A stretch of DNA of 29,920 bases from JANXQG01 sp037147235 (GTDB lineage: Bacteria; Planctomycetota; Planctomycetia; Pirellulales; Thermoguttaceae), in assembly GCA_037147235.1 (NCBI GenBank), contig JBAWVO010000043.1, forward strand, positions 1-29,920, written 5' to 3'. The notes beneath the pieces are model-generated. The model was not told where the DNA came from and made no database searches. It was given only the letters and a program-made list of their open reading frames with translations. The position numbers were made by a program, and so were the translations under genes. How positions within the stretch are numbered: the stretch's first letter is position 1; every line of letters begins with the position of its first letter. Shown here one piece after another: positions 23,801-29,256 of this stretch.

Positions 23801-25249
23801 GTCGATCTGAATGGCGTCTGTGCTATTAACGATTTGAGGCGAATAATCGAGCATGTTGCTTGTCGAGTATTGCAGGGCGCCGCCGCTGAAAGCAATACTA
23901 TTCCCAGTGGAGGGTAGGGCGTTGGCGTTGGCCAGGGCGAGTGTGCCGCCGCTGATCGTGGTCGTGCCGGTATAAGTATTGGTGGCGGAGAGCGTCAGGG
24001 TACTATTACCGGTCTTGGTCAGGCCCGCGAAACCTCCAATGACGGAGCTTATCGTGCCATTGGCGTTGGCGGTGATGGAGGGCGAGGTGCCGGCAAGGTT
24101 GATGGTGCCCGACGATAGTGTCCCGGCCTGATCGAAGATGATGCCATTCGCATAGACAGGGCCGCTCACCGTGGCATTGAGCAAAACGGCGTTGAAGTAC
24201 GCAACATTCGCCGAACCGCTGGTGACATCCCACAGAGGTGTGGGGCCGCCGGACCAGTTGTTGTTCGAGGTATCCCACGTGCCCGTGGTGACACCGGTCC
24301 AACTGTACTGGACGGCGTGTGCCGAACCCGCCAAGCTTGCAACACGGAAACCTTTATTGGTGTTCTCGCCCGTGGGGTCGCCGTAGGCTTTGTAGCGGTC
24401 GGACGAGGCCAGCCAGTCCGTGTTGTCGCCGAACGACCCGCCACGCAAACCACGAAACGAACCAGAGATGACGGCATCATTCCACTCCCAGACGTTACCT
24501 CCCTGATCAAATGTACCGTAGAAGCTCGCACTCTCGGCTCCAGCACTCCCCACCGTCGTCACGTTGCCATCCTGACCATTCCAATCCGCGCCGTAGTTGT
24601 AATTGGCCACGTTGGCCCCCGGATTCGAGATATTGCCCAACGTATCGGCAGTAGCCAACGTCGGTCTCGTATTGCTATGCGTCGGATAGAGCGAGTAGCT
24701 GGAATCCGCAGGGTTTGAATATGCTGCTTTATACCATTCGTCCTCACTTGGAATATAAACCTTGGCCCCTACATTCTTGGTGATAATTCCCGTGTTGCCG
24801 CTGAGCGTGTAGGATCCCGTTTCGGTACTGCACCCGCCCTGGCCATTGCTCAACCAGTTGGTGAAACGCGCAGCGTCATACCAGCTCACGTAGTTTACTG
24901 GCTTGTTGCCCATGCTGGCACGGATCGTGTATTTCGCCCCGCTGGCCGCCCCGCTGGTGTAGGTGATCCCACCACGCGGGGCACTGCCCATGTTGGCATT
25001 GTAGATGCCTTTGGCGTTCGTACCACCCGCATCCACCTCATTCAAAAACGCAGCATACTGGGCGTTGGTCACTTCGTACTTGCCAATGTTGAAGTTTTCT
25101 GTCACCCTGCCGTAACCGTTGGTATCGGCTGTGTTGTTTGCGTTGCCCACCGGCACCATGTCAATGGTAATCGTGCCCGCCCGCACCGCCACGGCAGAGG
25201 CCACCAGGGCCGCCGCCAAAAATCCTCGCATCATCGTCTTGTTAAACAT
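17831..25249 (-). CDS. Giant secreted protein: SUMF1/lectin domain fused to beta-strand repeats with PEP-CTERM anchor (gene B)
   Basis: 2472 residues. Signal peptide 1-24 (ending VAVRA). SUMF1/C-type-lectin fold at about 25-305 with GGNVWEWNDA and RGLRGGSF and no catalytic Cys pair; its last 50 residues form a putative DGR variable region. From about 400 to 2310 there are at least ten autotransporter-associated beta-strand repeats of the form LTKxGxGTLxLSGxNTYTG followed by TxxxxGTLxL, predicted to form a long beta-helix. A concanavalin-like DUF1349-type domain (DDFWGDTEQG to DYLGSLF) lies at about 2030-2200. The C-terminus is VPEPSS, a hydrophobic helix and RRRK. It is probably a surface-anchored fibre presenting a variable tip. 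ATG at 25249 has GAGGAG 7 nt upstream; in-frame codons up to 25321 lack such a site. Middle gene of the operon. Confidence 0.88.
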   Translation of the reverse strand: MFNKTMMRGFLAAALVASAVAVRAGTITIDMVPVGNANNTADTNGYGRVTENFNIGKYEVTNAQYAAFLNEVDAGGTNAKGIYNANMGSAPRGGITYTSGAASGAKYTIRASMGNKPVNYVSWYDAARFTNWLSNGQGGCSTETGSYTLSGNTGIITKNVGAKVYIPSEDEWYKAAYSNPADSSYSLYPTHSNTRPTLATADTLGNISNPGANVANYNYGADWNGQDGNVTTVGSAGAESASFYGTFDQGGNVWEWNDAVISGSFRGLRGGSFGDNTDWLASSDRYKAYGDPTGENTNKGFRVASLAGSAHAVQYSWTGVTTGTWDTSNNNWSGGPTPLWDVTSGSANVAYFNAVLLNATVSGPVYANGIIFDQAGTLSSGTINLAGTSPSITANANGTISSVIGGFAGLTKTGNSTLTLSATNTYTGTTTISGGTLALANANALPSTGNSIAFSGGALQYSTSNMLDYSPQIVNSTDAIQIDTNGQSVSFGSNLAASNIGGLTKLGAGTLILSGNNSYNGVTSVRGGTLALITSGGLSSASSLIVGNLAGDNGTFNMSGGSVTLTNSTYAVNIGANGTGTMVMSGTSSFTTASNEVNLCQASGGIGTLTLMGSATFTQSPSATLGMYVQRIGSGAGILNIQDSAILNTDCLTVGLQGPGTVNQTGGTVNVTAGGAGTLLRLAGNAGIGASATYNISAGVLNVVSGQGPKGETVTMTMLLGYSDSGSLNISGTGLVSMPSSNIELGTNSTGKGTVNLSGGTLLTTGVSRGLGTGVFNFNSGVLVAAASNTAFMTGLTATNVQAGGVKINTNGFNTTIAQALVEDPSSTGGGLTKYGVGTLTLTASNGYTGGTNVLGGALCVSGASLPSSGTVSVAGGATLSMADGTARTTAVGGLNLKGSATLVMDWGDKLSTTASATTDGYITLIPSGSFSSSSAYTFLQAGGGLAGASYLMVNVTNFTPVLSVSSTSVTVTPITATPLGTVYWYGGQIAAAPAAMAFTTNVSNWSTTQGSLTSTCMVPGFTTDVTFSATGAVQQSNVVLGANMTVNSLTFNDSNTVTIANDGNTLTLMGTGSGTSSAISAKQNATINANLDLGTAQTWTVASGKTLTVGGAVSGGFGSGVLNNGSLVFNCADIVSFAPAICGTGSLTEAGPGSLILTGINTYSGGTTINGGTLQVGSGGSGASISTTSGVADNGSLVFNHSDAVTFSPIISGSGSLTKVGSGALTLTGSNTYSGATTVSAGTLQLGDGASGHDASLNTSGIINNASLVYNLFGSQTINYPVSGGTGNLIKAGIGVLTLSGSNNHTGGTTLSAGQLNFNNASALGTGTFTINGGTLDNASGAAIINAGNNVQIWNSSFTFLGSNNLNLGSGAVTLNGIPTVTVNAGTLTVGGPISGTYGLTKAGNGTLVLKGNNIYSGGTTINGGTLQLNTGGMSGTLPSQGTIMINNGGTLLGGITDALGYNNRKSGSLIIQEGGTLSVAPSCRLSLDRSISSVGGVIAAQGSGDSNFSSTYTFRDSFAQYNFSSAADGTPSTISANNLGLDGTTTFNVTRGAGTSDLLVSGNFVNFGSFTGSLIKAGNGVMVISGSNSYTGSTIVSAGTLAISAAGSINNTSGITVGPSGTLDVSALAPPFLVPAGKTLTVNGTSLGSLVVPAASTLSGTGSLLGSSGQSVTINGNGSVQPGDGSGILTVGSSGTNVAMKLNDGSVYKWAVGASTSGLIKVNGDLAIGSGVTVQPAFLPGGNPTGNSYTILTWSGIDPANTPVVTAASPVGPVHWTGGGSPSLNWDTLTNWDGYDVNVSGAAITKVGKSFQLSGLTVQAITPQAASDVIIAPPGGVTVNSPSTDTTVHSLSLGNGKASTSLILFGGALDVTTTATIGPNASLAVGANFSANQVAISGGTVNLNSGGVLQSQTCQGSAGSTLNFNGGTLKAAGDGTGFLQGVTNAVVNTGGAVLDSNAHTVTLNQVLSHGTTPDGGLTKIGTGTLVLGAANTYTGPTVVSGGTIKFNSVFAANISAGGSTNPGSSSMTGGTLTISGAGDDFWGDTEQGYYVYSSVPTNTNFDVAVHISSMVGGADWAKAGIMARQDASNTNVPTIFNCQTLGQGISFQRTDTYQFVQTSGLVSPNWLRMTYDASTHTFTGYYSTSTSATPPTVWTQEATTYTVDMGASFLLGIADTAHNNATTDTAVFDYLGSLFPGSVNFLPATTALSIAHAAILDLNGGSQQVASLSDYALAGGGSIINSNMVASTLTVSPTGGKATFSGMIQGGGTLGTISLVISGSGTQVLSGTNTYTGGTVVNGGKLVVDGSLASLVTVGSNAFLSGTGTLSSVTVNAGGHLSPGNSPGTLHLSGSLTLADGGAMDFELDTLSTSDEISMPSGYLSLNGQQFTDFLFTPLAGFGPGNYTLIDAGLINGSLGTNLSGVVGGRSASLFISGNDLMLNVVPEPSSLALLGVGAIGLMGYGWRRRKQSA
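24335..24490 (-). other. Putative DGR variable region, gene B
   Basis: Encodes about residues 253-305 of the giant protein, from W-E-W-N-D to G-F-R-V-A-S. Compared with gene A, framework codons are identical while positions after RGGSF and after LASS differ in the first two bases (GGC, GAC, TAC, GCC). It ends GGTTTCCGTGTTGCAAGC and is followed by the beta-repeat part instead of a VPEP signal. Confidence 0.65.
25183..25249 (-). repeat. Duplicated signal-peptide region, copy B
   Basis: 67 bp at the start of gene B, differing from 26334-26400 at only about four positions. Confidence 0.8.
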
Positions 25250-25296
25250 TCGTTCGCTCCTCAAGTTAGTTGCGTCAAAATACGAGTAGTGGTTAT

Positions 25297-26400
25297 CTAC
25301 TTTCGCCTTCGCCAGGCCCAACCCATCAATCCGATAGCCCCAACAGCGAGCATGGCGAAGGAGGAGGGCTCAGGAACACTTGCAACGCGAAAACCAAGAT
25401 CGTAGTCCTCGCCCGCGGGCTTGTTGTAGTAGCGGGAGGACGAGGCCAGGTAGAGCGTGTTGCCGTTGAACGACCCGCCACGCAAACCACAAACAGCACG
25501 AGAGGAGAAATCTGCCTCATTCCACTCCCAGACGTTGCCTCCCTGATCAAATGTACCGTATGGGCTACTACTGCTGGCGTAGGCACCGACGTTCGTCAAA
25601 TATGGAGAACCGACCGCGTAGCCGTCGTTGTACCCGTTGGCGAGCCCATCGTTGTTTCTGTAATTTGCACTGTTTGTTGGGAAGGCCAGTGACGCCGGGT
25701 TGTCTGAGTAGGGCGCATCGTTGCTCTTCGTGGGGTATAGCCAGTAGCCGGCACCACCAACCTTGTTCGGATCGTAGTACGCAGCCTTGTACCATTCGTT
25801 CTCACTGGGAAGCACCCAGTGCTTGTGGGCATTGTCCCAGCTTGCCCGAACTTCCGCCGTGGGAATAGTCACCGTCCCCGAGTTTGGCCCACCGTCGTCG
25901 ATCGTATATGTGCCACTCTCCGTACTCACCGCACCCTGGCCGTTTTGCAGCCAATTGGCAAAACGAAGGGAATCATACCAGGACACGTAATTCACCGGCC
26001 GGTTCTCGTAGCCCGATTTGGCGGCAAACTTGGCTCCCGAGGCGGCTCCAGACGTATAGCTGATGCCACCATAGGTTGATGCTCCCATGCCGGAGTTGTA
26101 AAGCCCGAAGGTGTCGTTTGTTAGAACCGTAATATCCGGCAATTTGGCGTTGAGGAACTGGGTATACTGTGCATTTGTCACCTCGTAGGTTCCCATCTGA
26201 TAAGCATAGTCAACTTTTCCATAGCCGGTCGTGCTATCATTCATTACGGTCGTGTCGGCCGCATTCTTCGTGTCGGCCACCCAGACCGTTTCCAGGCTCG
26301 TCTGCCCGGTTGGCATCTGAAACACGTCTGCTTGCACCGCCACGGCAGAGGCCACCAGGACCGCCGCCAACAATCCTCGAATCATCATCTTGTTAAACAT
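25297..26400 (-). CDS. Secreted SUMF1/C-type-lectin-fold protein with PEP-CTERM anchor (gene A)
   Basis: 367 residues. Signal peptide 1-24 (ending VAVQA). SUMF1 fold about 30-341, with YEVTNAQYTQFLN, PVNYVSWYDSLRFANWLQNG, LPSENEWYKAAYY and GTFDQGGNVWEWNEA. No cysteines replace the catalytic pair of formylglycine-generating enzyme, so it is probably a binding protein. Residues 291-341 are a putative DGR variable region. The C-terminal VPEPSS, hydrophobic helix and WRRRK form the PEP-CTERM exosortase signal. The ATG at 26400 has GAGGAG 7 nt upstream; codons further up to 26454 are unsupported. It is the first gene of the operon, 47 nt before gene B. The upstream region carries an 11-bp tandem repeat. 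Confidence 0.87.
   Translation of the reverse strand: MFNKMMIRGLLAAVLVASAVAVQADVFQMPTGQTSLETVWVADTKNAADTTVMNDSTTGYGKVDYAYQMGTYEVTNAQYTQFLNAKLPDITVLTNDTFGLYNSGMGASTYGGISYTSGAASGAKFAAKSGYENRPVNYVSWYDSLRFANWLQNGQGAVSTESGTYTIDDGGPNSGTVTIPTAEVRASWDNAHKHWVLPSENEWYKAAYYDPNKVGGAGYWLYPTKSNDAPYSDNPASLAFPTNSANYRNNDGLANGYNDGYAVGSPYLTNVGAYASSSSPYGTFDQGGNVWEWNEADFSSRAVCGLRGGSFNGNTLYLASSSRYYNKPAGEDYDLGFRVASVPEPSSFAMLAVGAIGLMGWAWRRRK
25378..25530 (-). other. Putative DGR variable region, gene A
   Basis: Encodes the W-E-W-N-E to G-F-R-V-A-S stretch. Variable codons after RGGS are TTC, AAC, GGC, AAC; after LASS they are TCC, then constant CGC, then TAC, TAC, AAC. It ends GGTTTTCGCGTTGCAAGT directly before the VPEP signal. 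Confidence 0.65.
26334..26400 (-). repeat. Duplicated signal-peptide region, copy A
   Basis: 67 bp at the start of gene A. Closest to copy B (25183-25249, about 94 percent) and, in its Ala-coding core, to copy C (17710-17776). Confidence 0.8.
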
Positions 26401-26489
26401 CTGCTCTCTCCTCAAGTTGTGTAAATTCTCAATGGTTGCCAGAAGGCCGTCCACTCATTATGCTCCCCCTCTTTTTGCTGTCTACGGAT

Positions 26490-26544
26490 GATCTGTGGAG
26501 GATCTGTAGACGATCTGGGGGTGATCTGTGGAAGATCTGTGGAA
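26490..26544. repeat. Five tandem 11-bp repeats
   Basis: GATCTGTGGAG, GATCTGTAGAC, GATCTGGGGGT, GATCTGTGGAA and GATCTGTGGAA follow one another without gaps, 90-144 bp upstream of gene A's start. The period is close to one helical turn, so proteins could bind on one face; a slipped-strand low-complexity origin is equally possible. Confidence 0.75.
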
Positions 26545-26767
26545 GCTCGCCCTATTTCATGCCATTTATACAACCTGCAATGGTGTCGATTGCCCACGGT
26601 AGGGGCGGTCACCATGAATTGCCGATGCGATTGGCGAGCCTTTTTGCCCTCCTACGTCCAACGGGGCATCTGAGGCATGAATGGCCGCTAGCGAACGCCC
26701 AGTGAGCCTACAAAGGGCCTGCTCCTGGCCATCGACTGGGCTGCCGATATGGCCTCGTCAGCATCAC

Positions 26768-26868
26768 CAGCCTGCGCCGCAGCACCCGCTACGGTCTGCC
26801 CTGGCTCCAGCCCTGCAAAACCCGCCAAGCGGTATGCGAGTTCAGGTGACTCGAAAATCGGGTACGGC
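26768..26868 (+). repeat. About 100-bp direct repeat, copy 2
   Basis: Second copy of the repeat at 16249-16352, same orientation, with a 3-bp gap and scattered substitutions. It lies upstream of the LuxR-type gene. Confidence 0.75.
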
Positions 26869-26968
26869 CTCAGAACCGATGTCTAGAATAGTCCGCAACC
26901 AGCAGAATTGCTTCAACGCCACCTATATGAGGGGTATTGTATTGCAAGCGTCACGGTGGCAGGGTAAT

Positions 26969-27340
26969 ATGGATGTACCTTGCCTACGAGGATCAAAGAC
27001 TGCCATGATCGCCTTCAAGATGGAATGCCGACGTTCTGCACCGCTTTTCAGCAACAGCCAGTGGCTTTGGATCGCGGCGCGCATAGAACTCACGCGACGC
27101 GAACTCGATATCGTGCGGCTTGTCTTTGAAGACTTAGGAGGACGTGCTATTGCTCGGGAACTTGAAGTCACGGTGAACACGATTCACACCCAATTGAAGC
27201 GGCTCTATCTGAAGCTGGGTGTGACCAGCCGCGTGGGATTGGTCCTGCAGATCGTCCGTGAACACTTGGCCGACTCGCAGGAAGCCGAGCAGCCCCAGCC
27301 GACCGTGCGGCTGCACCACGGTTCTCGAAAAGCCGCCTGA
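26969..27340 (+). CDS. LuxR/GerE-type HTH regulator, small
   Basis: 123 residues. The GerE helix-turn-helix covers about 39-100: IELTRRELDIVRLVFED, AIARELEVTVNTIHTQLKR, LYLKLGVTSRVGLVLQIV. This is the DNA-binding domain of NarL/LuxR regulators, here without receiver or ligand domain, a size common in planctomycetes. The ATG at 26969 has AGGG 4 nt upstream; the ATG at 27005 is an alternative. Upstream in-frame codons to 26681 pass through a repeat and are unsupported. It lies between the A-B-C operon and gene D and may control one or both; that is inference. Confidence 0.7.
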   Translation: MDVPCLRGSKTAMIAFKMECRRSAPLFSNSQWLWIAARIELTRRELDIVRLVFEDLGGRAIARELEVTVNTIHTQLKRLYLKLGVTSRVGLVLQIVREHLADSQEAEQPQPTVRLHHGSRKAA

Positions 27341-27756
27341 TACTCTTCGTCTGTGTCCTTTTTCTCTGGATTGAGCGCCTTGCCGGCCGCCTTCAAGGCT
27401 TTTCTGAGTCTGTAGCATCATTACCGGGCATTTCAGAAGGTTCGAGCGATGAACCACTGGGAAACGCGGGGCAGGAGAGGTGCTGGTTGCAGGTGCCCCT
27501 CGATGTCACATAAGTGCGACTACGAGCCCCTGCAACAATACCAGATTCACGCTCCTTGCTCAATTCCAGTTCCAATCGACACCCGGTAATGATGCTACAG
27601 ACTCGATTTTCTTGGGCTTTCCCCCCGCCGGCTGTCACCTATTGAGGTGACAACCCTATTTCCGAATTTGTAAAGATAGGCTCTACTGCATTAAGTTTGG
27701 CATCTTCCCTGCTTAGATGCGATTGTTTCGGTACTTTCCAGCGAGAGATATTGGCA
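27341..27756. other. Upstream region of gene D
   Basis: No convincing gene. It contains a 20-bp palindrome (27633-27652) about 105 bp before gene D and an AT-richer stretch (27653-27700) that may hold the promoter. Confidence 0.5.
27633..27652. promoter_or_regulatory. Operator-like palindrome upstream of gene D
   Basis: TGTCACCT-ATTG-AGGTGACA, perfect 8-bp arms, about 105 bp before the gene D start. No U-tract follows. It may be a binding site for a dimeric regulator such as the LuxR-type protein encoded just upstream. Confidence 0.45.
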
Positions 27757-28776
27757 ATGAGAACTCTGACATTTGGTTTGACGATCGCCGTGGCGCTCGC
27801 CGCGGCTGGTGTGGTGCGGGCGGACACCACGATTACGCTGGACATGGTCCCGGTGGGCGACGCGGGCAACGTGGCCGACTCGACCGGCTACGGCGCGGTG
27901 GCCTACAACTACAACATCGGCAAATACGACGTGACGCTAGCCCAGTACGTGCAGTTCCTCAACGCCGTGGCCAAGACCGACACCTATGGCCTCTACAACA
28001 GCTACATGGGCACTGACTATGCCACCCAAGGTATCAGCCAAAACGGCAGTCCTGGGAGTTTTAGCTACTCGGTCACCGGCTCGGCTCTCGGCGCGGCGAA
28101 TATGCCAGCGTTCGATGTTACCTGGGGCGATGCGGCGCGATTCGCCAACTGGCTGCAAAATGGCCACGGGACGGCAACGACGGTGGGCCAGGCTTACGCG
28201 CTGACTGAGGCCGGCGCGTATACCTTGAATGGTGGCACGAGCCAGTCAGTGCTTATGACGATGACGCGGAACCCAGGTGCAACTTATTTCATCCCCTCAG
28301 AGGATGAATGGTATAAGGCCGCTTATTACGTTGGCGGTGGAACAAATGCGGGCTATTGGGCTTATCCAACGCAAAGTAGCGTTCCGCCGACCAACTCCTT
28401 GGCGTTGGCTGGCACCAACAGTAACGATGCCAACTACGACAACGGAATCACTCTAACTGATCCGACGAACTTCCTGACGCCGGTAGGAACTTTTGTAGCC
28501 TCCCCCGGTGCGTATGGCACCTTCGACATGGGCGGCAATGTTTGGCAATGGAACGAGACCGCCGTTACGAGTTCGTCGCGTGGTTTTCGTGGTGGGTCGT
28601 ACTACCACACCGGGCCGGACGCAATGGCCTCGTCCTACCGCGCCGATGGCGACCCGACCACCCTACTTTGGATGAGGGGGTTTCGAGTTGCAAGTGTCCC
28701 CGAACCCAGCAGTATTGCAATGTTTTTTGCAGGCATAATGGCATTTGGAATCTGGAGACTACACCGGAACTTATAG
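27757..28776 (+). CDS. Secreted SUMF1/C-type-lectin-fold protein with PEP-CTERM anchor (gene D), candidate DGR target
   Basis: 339 residues. Signal peptide 1-22 (AGVVRA). SUMF1 fold about 25-313: YDVTLAQYVQFLNAVAKTD, FIPSEDEWYKAAYY, GTFDMGGNVWQWNETA, RGFRGGSYYH, GFRVAS. The formylglycine-generating catalytic cysteines are missing. Residues 263-313 form the putative variable region. The C-terminus is VPEPSS, a hydrophobic helix and a basic tail. The ATG at 27757 begins a proper signal peptide (MRTLTFGLT); frames to 27697 add non-signal residues. It is followed by avd and a DGR-type reverse transcriptase on the same strand, the usual order target-avd-RT, so it is the most likely cis target of that cassette. 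Confidence 0.87.
   Translation: MRTLTFGLTIAVALAAAGVVRADTTITLDMVPVGDAGNVADSTGYGAVAYNYNIGKYDVTLAQYVQFLNAVAKTDTYGLYNSYMGTDYATQGISQNGSPGSFSYSVTGSALGAANMPAFDVTWGDAARFANWLQNGHGTATTVGQAYALTEAGAYTLNGGTSQSVLMTMTRNPGATYFIPSEDEWYKAAYYVGGGTNAGYWAYPTQSSVPPTNSLALAGTNSNDANYDNGITLTDPTNFLTPVGTFVASPGAYGTFDMGGNVWQWNETAVTSSSRGFRGGSYYHTGPDAMASSYRADGDPTTLLWMRGFRVASVPEPSSIAMFFAGIMAFGIWRLHRNL
28543..28695 (+). other. Putative DGR variable region, gene D
   Basis: Encodes W-Q-W-N-E to G-F-R-V-A-S. After RGGS the codons are TAC, TAC, CAC, ACC; after constant GCC TCG TCC they are TAC, CGC (constant), GCC. It ends GGGTTTCGAGTTGCAAGT, the tract shared by all four genes. Confidence 0.65.
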
Positions 28777-28846
28777 CCCTTTATCCTTTATCCCTTTTAC
28801 CCTTTGAGTTGGGGGAGAGCGTCGATTCACCAAGAAGGCACCCCAT

Positions 28847-28864
28847 CGCCGAGCTTGCTCGGCG
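28847..28864. terminator. Hairpin behind gene D
   Basis: CGCCGAGC-TT-GCTCGGCG, an 8-bp GC-rich stem about 70 nt after the gene D stop. No T-tract, so termination is uncertain. It could separate gene D from avd. Confidence 0.35.
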
Positions 28865-28927
28865 CGCGATTTAGAAACGGGAATCGCAGGCAAGGGATGG
28901 TTTTATGAATGGGGTCGGGCTGTCAGC

Positions 28928-28962
28928 CATCTTCATCCCGGTTGTAGGCCGGAAGGAAGATG
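28928..28962 (+). promoter_or_regulatory. Hairpin covering the avd ribosome-binding site
   Basis: CATCTTCATCCCGG (28928-28941) can pair with CCGGAAGGAAGATG (28949-28962) at 12 of 14 positions around a 7-nt loop. The right arm contains the Shine-Dalgarno GGAAGGAAG, so folding would hide the avd start and limit its translation. Confidence 0.45.
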
Positions 28963-28965
28963 ACT

Positions 28966-29256
28966 ATGGCAGCCGAATCGCCCGTTGTCCTGGTGAAGTG
29001 GTACGACGTGGTGAAGTGGTTCTTGGAGCGGGTGGACAGCTTCCCGAAGAACCAGCGGTTCGTATTTGGGCAGCGGCTTGCGGATCGTGCTATCGACGTG
29101 CTGGAACTGCTCGTGGAGGCGGCCTACAGCCCTCGCAAGGCGGACCTGCTCAGCCGCGCCAACCGCGACATCGAAGTCTTACGATGGCTCGTGCGGCTGG
29201 CCAAGGACCGTGGCCTGTTCACGATGCGACAGTATGGCTTTGCCTGCATGCGCTGA
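28966..29256 (+). CDS. avd: DGR accessory variability determinant (Avd-like), C-terminally shortened
   Basis: 96 residues, all-helical four-helix-bundle type. Diagnostic Avd segments: VVLVKWYDVVKWFLERVDSF, PKNQRFVFGQRLADRAIDVL, ELLVEAAYSPRKADLL and LRWLVRLAKDRGL. Avd binds the DGR reverse transcriptase and template RNA and is needed for mutagenic cDNA synthesis. Family members are usually about 110-130 residues; this one stops at QYGFACMR, where the normal tail should continue, directly at the junction with the reverse transcriptase. The ATG at 28966 is preferred over 28960 because GGAAGGAAG ends immediately before 28960 but is 6 nt from 28966. The gene lies between the target gene D and the RT. 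Confidence 0.8.
   Translation: MAAESPVVLVKWYDVVKWFLERVDSFPKNQRFVFGQRLADRAIDVLELLVEAAYSPRKADLLSRANRDIEVLRWLVRLAKDRGLFTMRQYGFACMR

Larger units (their letters stand above)
26401..26968. other. Divergent intergenic region of the surface-protein locus
   Basis: No convincing gene. It should hold the leftward promoter of the A-B-C operon and the rightward promoter of the LuxR-type gene. It contains the 11-bp tandem repeat (26490-26544) and copy 2 of the 100-bp repeat (26768-26868). A frame open from 26681 into the LuxR gene is explained by chance reading through the repeat. Confidence 0.5.

Noticed and set aside
17831..25249. CRISPR-like or tandem DNA repeat array in gene B
   Set aside because: The periodicity is at protein level (beta-strand repeats) with divergent DNA. 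There is no fixed repeat-spacer pattern and no cas genes.
26681..26968. N-terminal extension of the LuxR-type gene
   Set aside because: It passes through the 100-bp repeat and has low-complexity Pro/Arg/Gln composition, with no Shine-Dalgarno at 26681.
16667..28776. SUMF1 proteins as active formylglycine-generating or sulfatase-modifying enzymes
   Set aside because: The catalytic cysteine pair between RGGS and GFR is absent in all four, and no sulfatase gene is nearby.
28777..28965. Possible template repeat between gene D and avd
   Set aside because: The stretch is not AAC-rich and lacks the GTTGCAAG tract. It holds CCCTTTATCC-type low-complexity sequence and hairpins only.
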